Assembly (NCBI RefSeq): GCF_042242105.1
Contig: NC_092012.1
Coordinates: 6,515,470 to 6,579,469, forward strand
Origin: Pempheris klunzingeri
Lineage: Eukaryota; Chordata; Actinopteri; Acropomatiformes; Pempheridae
Direction of reading: 5' to 3'
Length of the DNA stretch: 64,000 nt
Part shown: positions 63,861 through 64,000 of the stretch, piece after piece
Position numbering within the stretch: the first letter of the stretch is position 1
Layout: each line of letters starts with the position of its first letter
Made by a program: the position numbers and the translations under genes
The notes under the pieces: generated by a model
Database searches by the model: none
The model's input: the letters and a program-made list of their open reading frames with translations, nothing else
What the model was told of the DNA's origin: nothing

Positions 63861-64000
63861 CTTATTGCTGAGGGAGGATGTTGTGAAAGTGTTTATTTTT
63901 CACCAAGTTCACTTTGCCTTTCATACCACACCACCTCTAAAATATGAACAAATCAGCTGGTTTGTTGCATTCGTTCAATTCTTAGCCTCTAAAATGTATT

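Overview
The window is a piece of a ray-finned fish chromosome, most likely a percomorph teleost. All coding sequence lies in short exons with GT-AG introns. The four complete genes encode proteins close to vertebrate SIN3A, CRABP1, SLC25A44 and PSMA4, and the noncoding DNA is AT-rich and full of repeat families familiar from teleost genomes. Gene names come from protein recognition by eye, not from a database search.

Layout. 1-900: old LINE sequence and no clear gene. 900-8854 (+): thirteen exons of a secreted or GPI-anchored zona pellucida (ZP) domain glycoprotein whose signal-peptide exon is not visible. 8940-10860: intergenic, with degraded LINE and SINE pieces. 10870-25769 (+): sin3a, with a noncoding first exon near 11139 and 20 coding exons (1300 codons by my count). 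25770-28162: facing 3' ends of sin3a and crabp1. 28163-35067 (-): crabp1, four exons, 137 codons, with a 4.9-kb last intron. 35068-39261: crabp1 upstream region and the slc25a44 3' flank. 39262-41063 (-): slc25a44, three coding exons, 315 codons, plus a noncoding exon near 41900. 43100-46863 (+): psma4, nine exons, 261 codons, divergent from slc25a44. 46930-64000: about 17 kb in which I find no gene, only repeats and GC-richer, repeat-free islands that may be conserved regulatory DNA.

The genes do not form one pathway. sin3a (HDAC co-repressor scaffold), psma4 (20S proteasome alpha ring) and slc25a44 (mitochondrial branched-chain amino acid carrier) are broadly expressed genes. crabp1 (cytosolic retinoic acid carrier) and the ZP protein should be tissue-restricted. 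I found no unmistakably new system. The best leads are dense GCTAGC/GCTAAC/GTTAGC hexamer clusters at the 5' ends of the three broadly expressed genes and not in crabp1 intron 1, a repeat family with roughly 30-bp terminal inverted repeats present in two dated copies, a GC-AG intron and a possible intronic polyadenylation isoform in sin3a, and a near-perfect DR1 nuclear-receptor element in slc25a44 intron 1.
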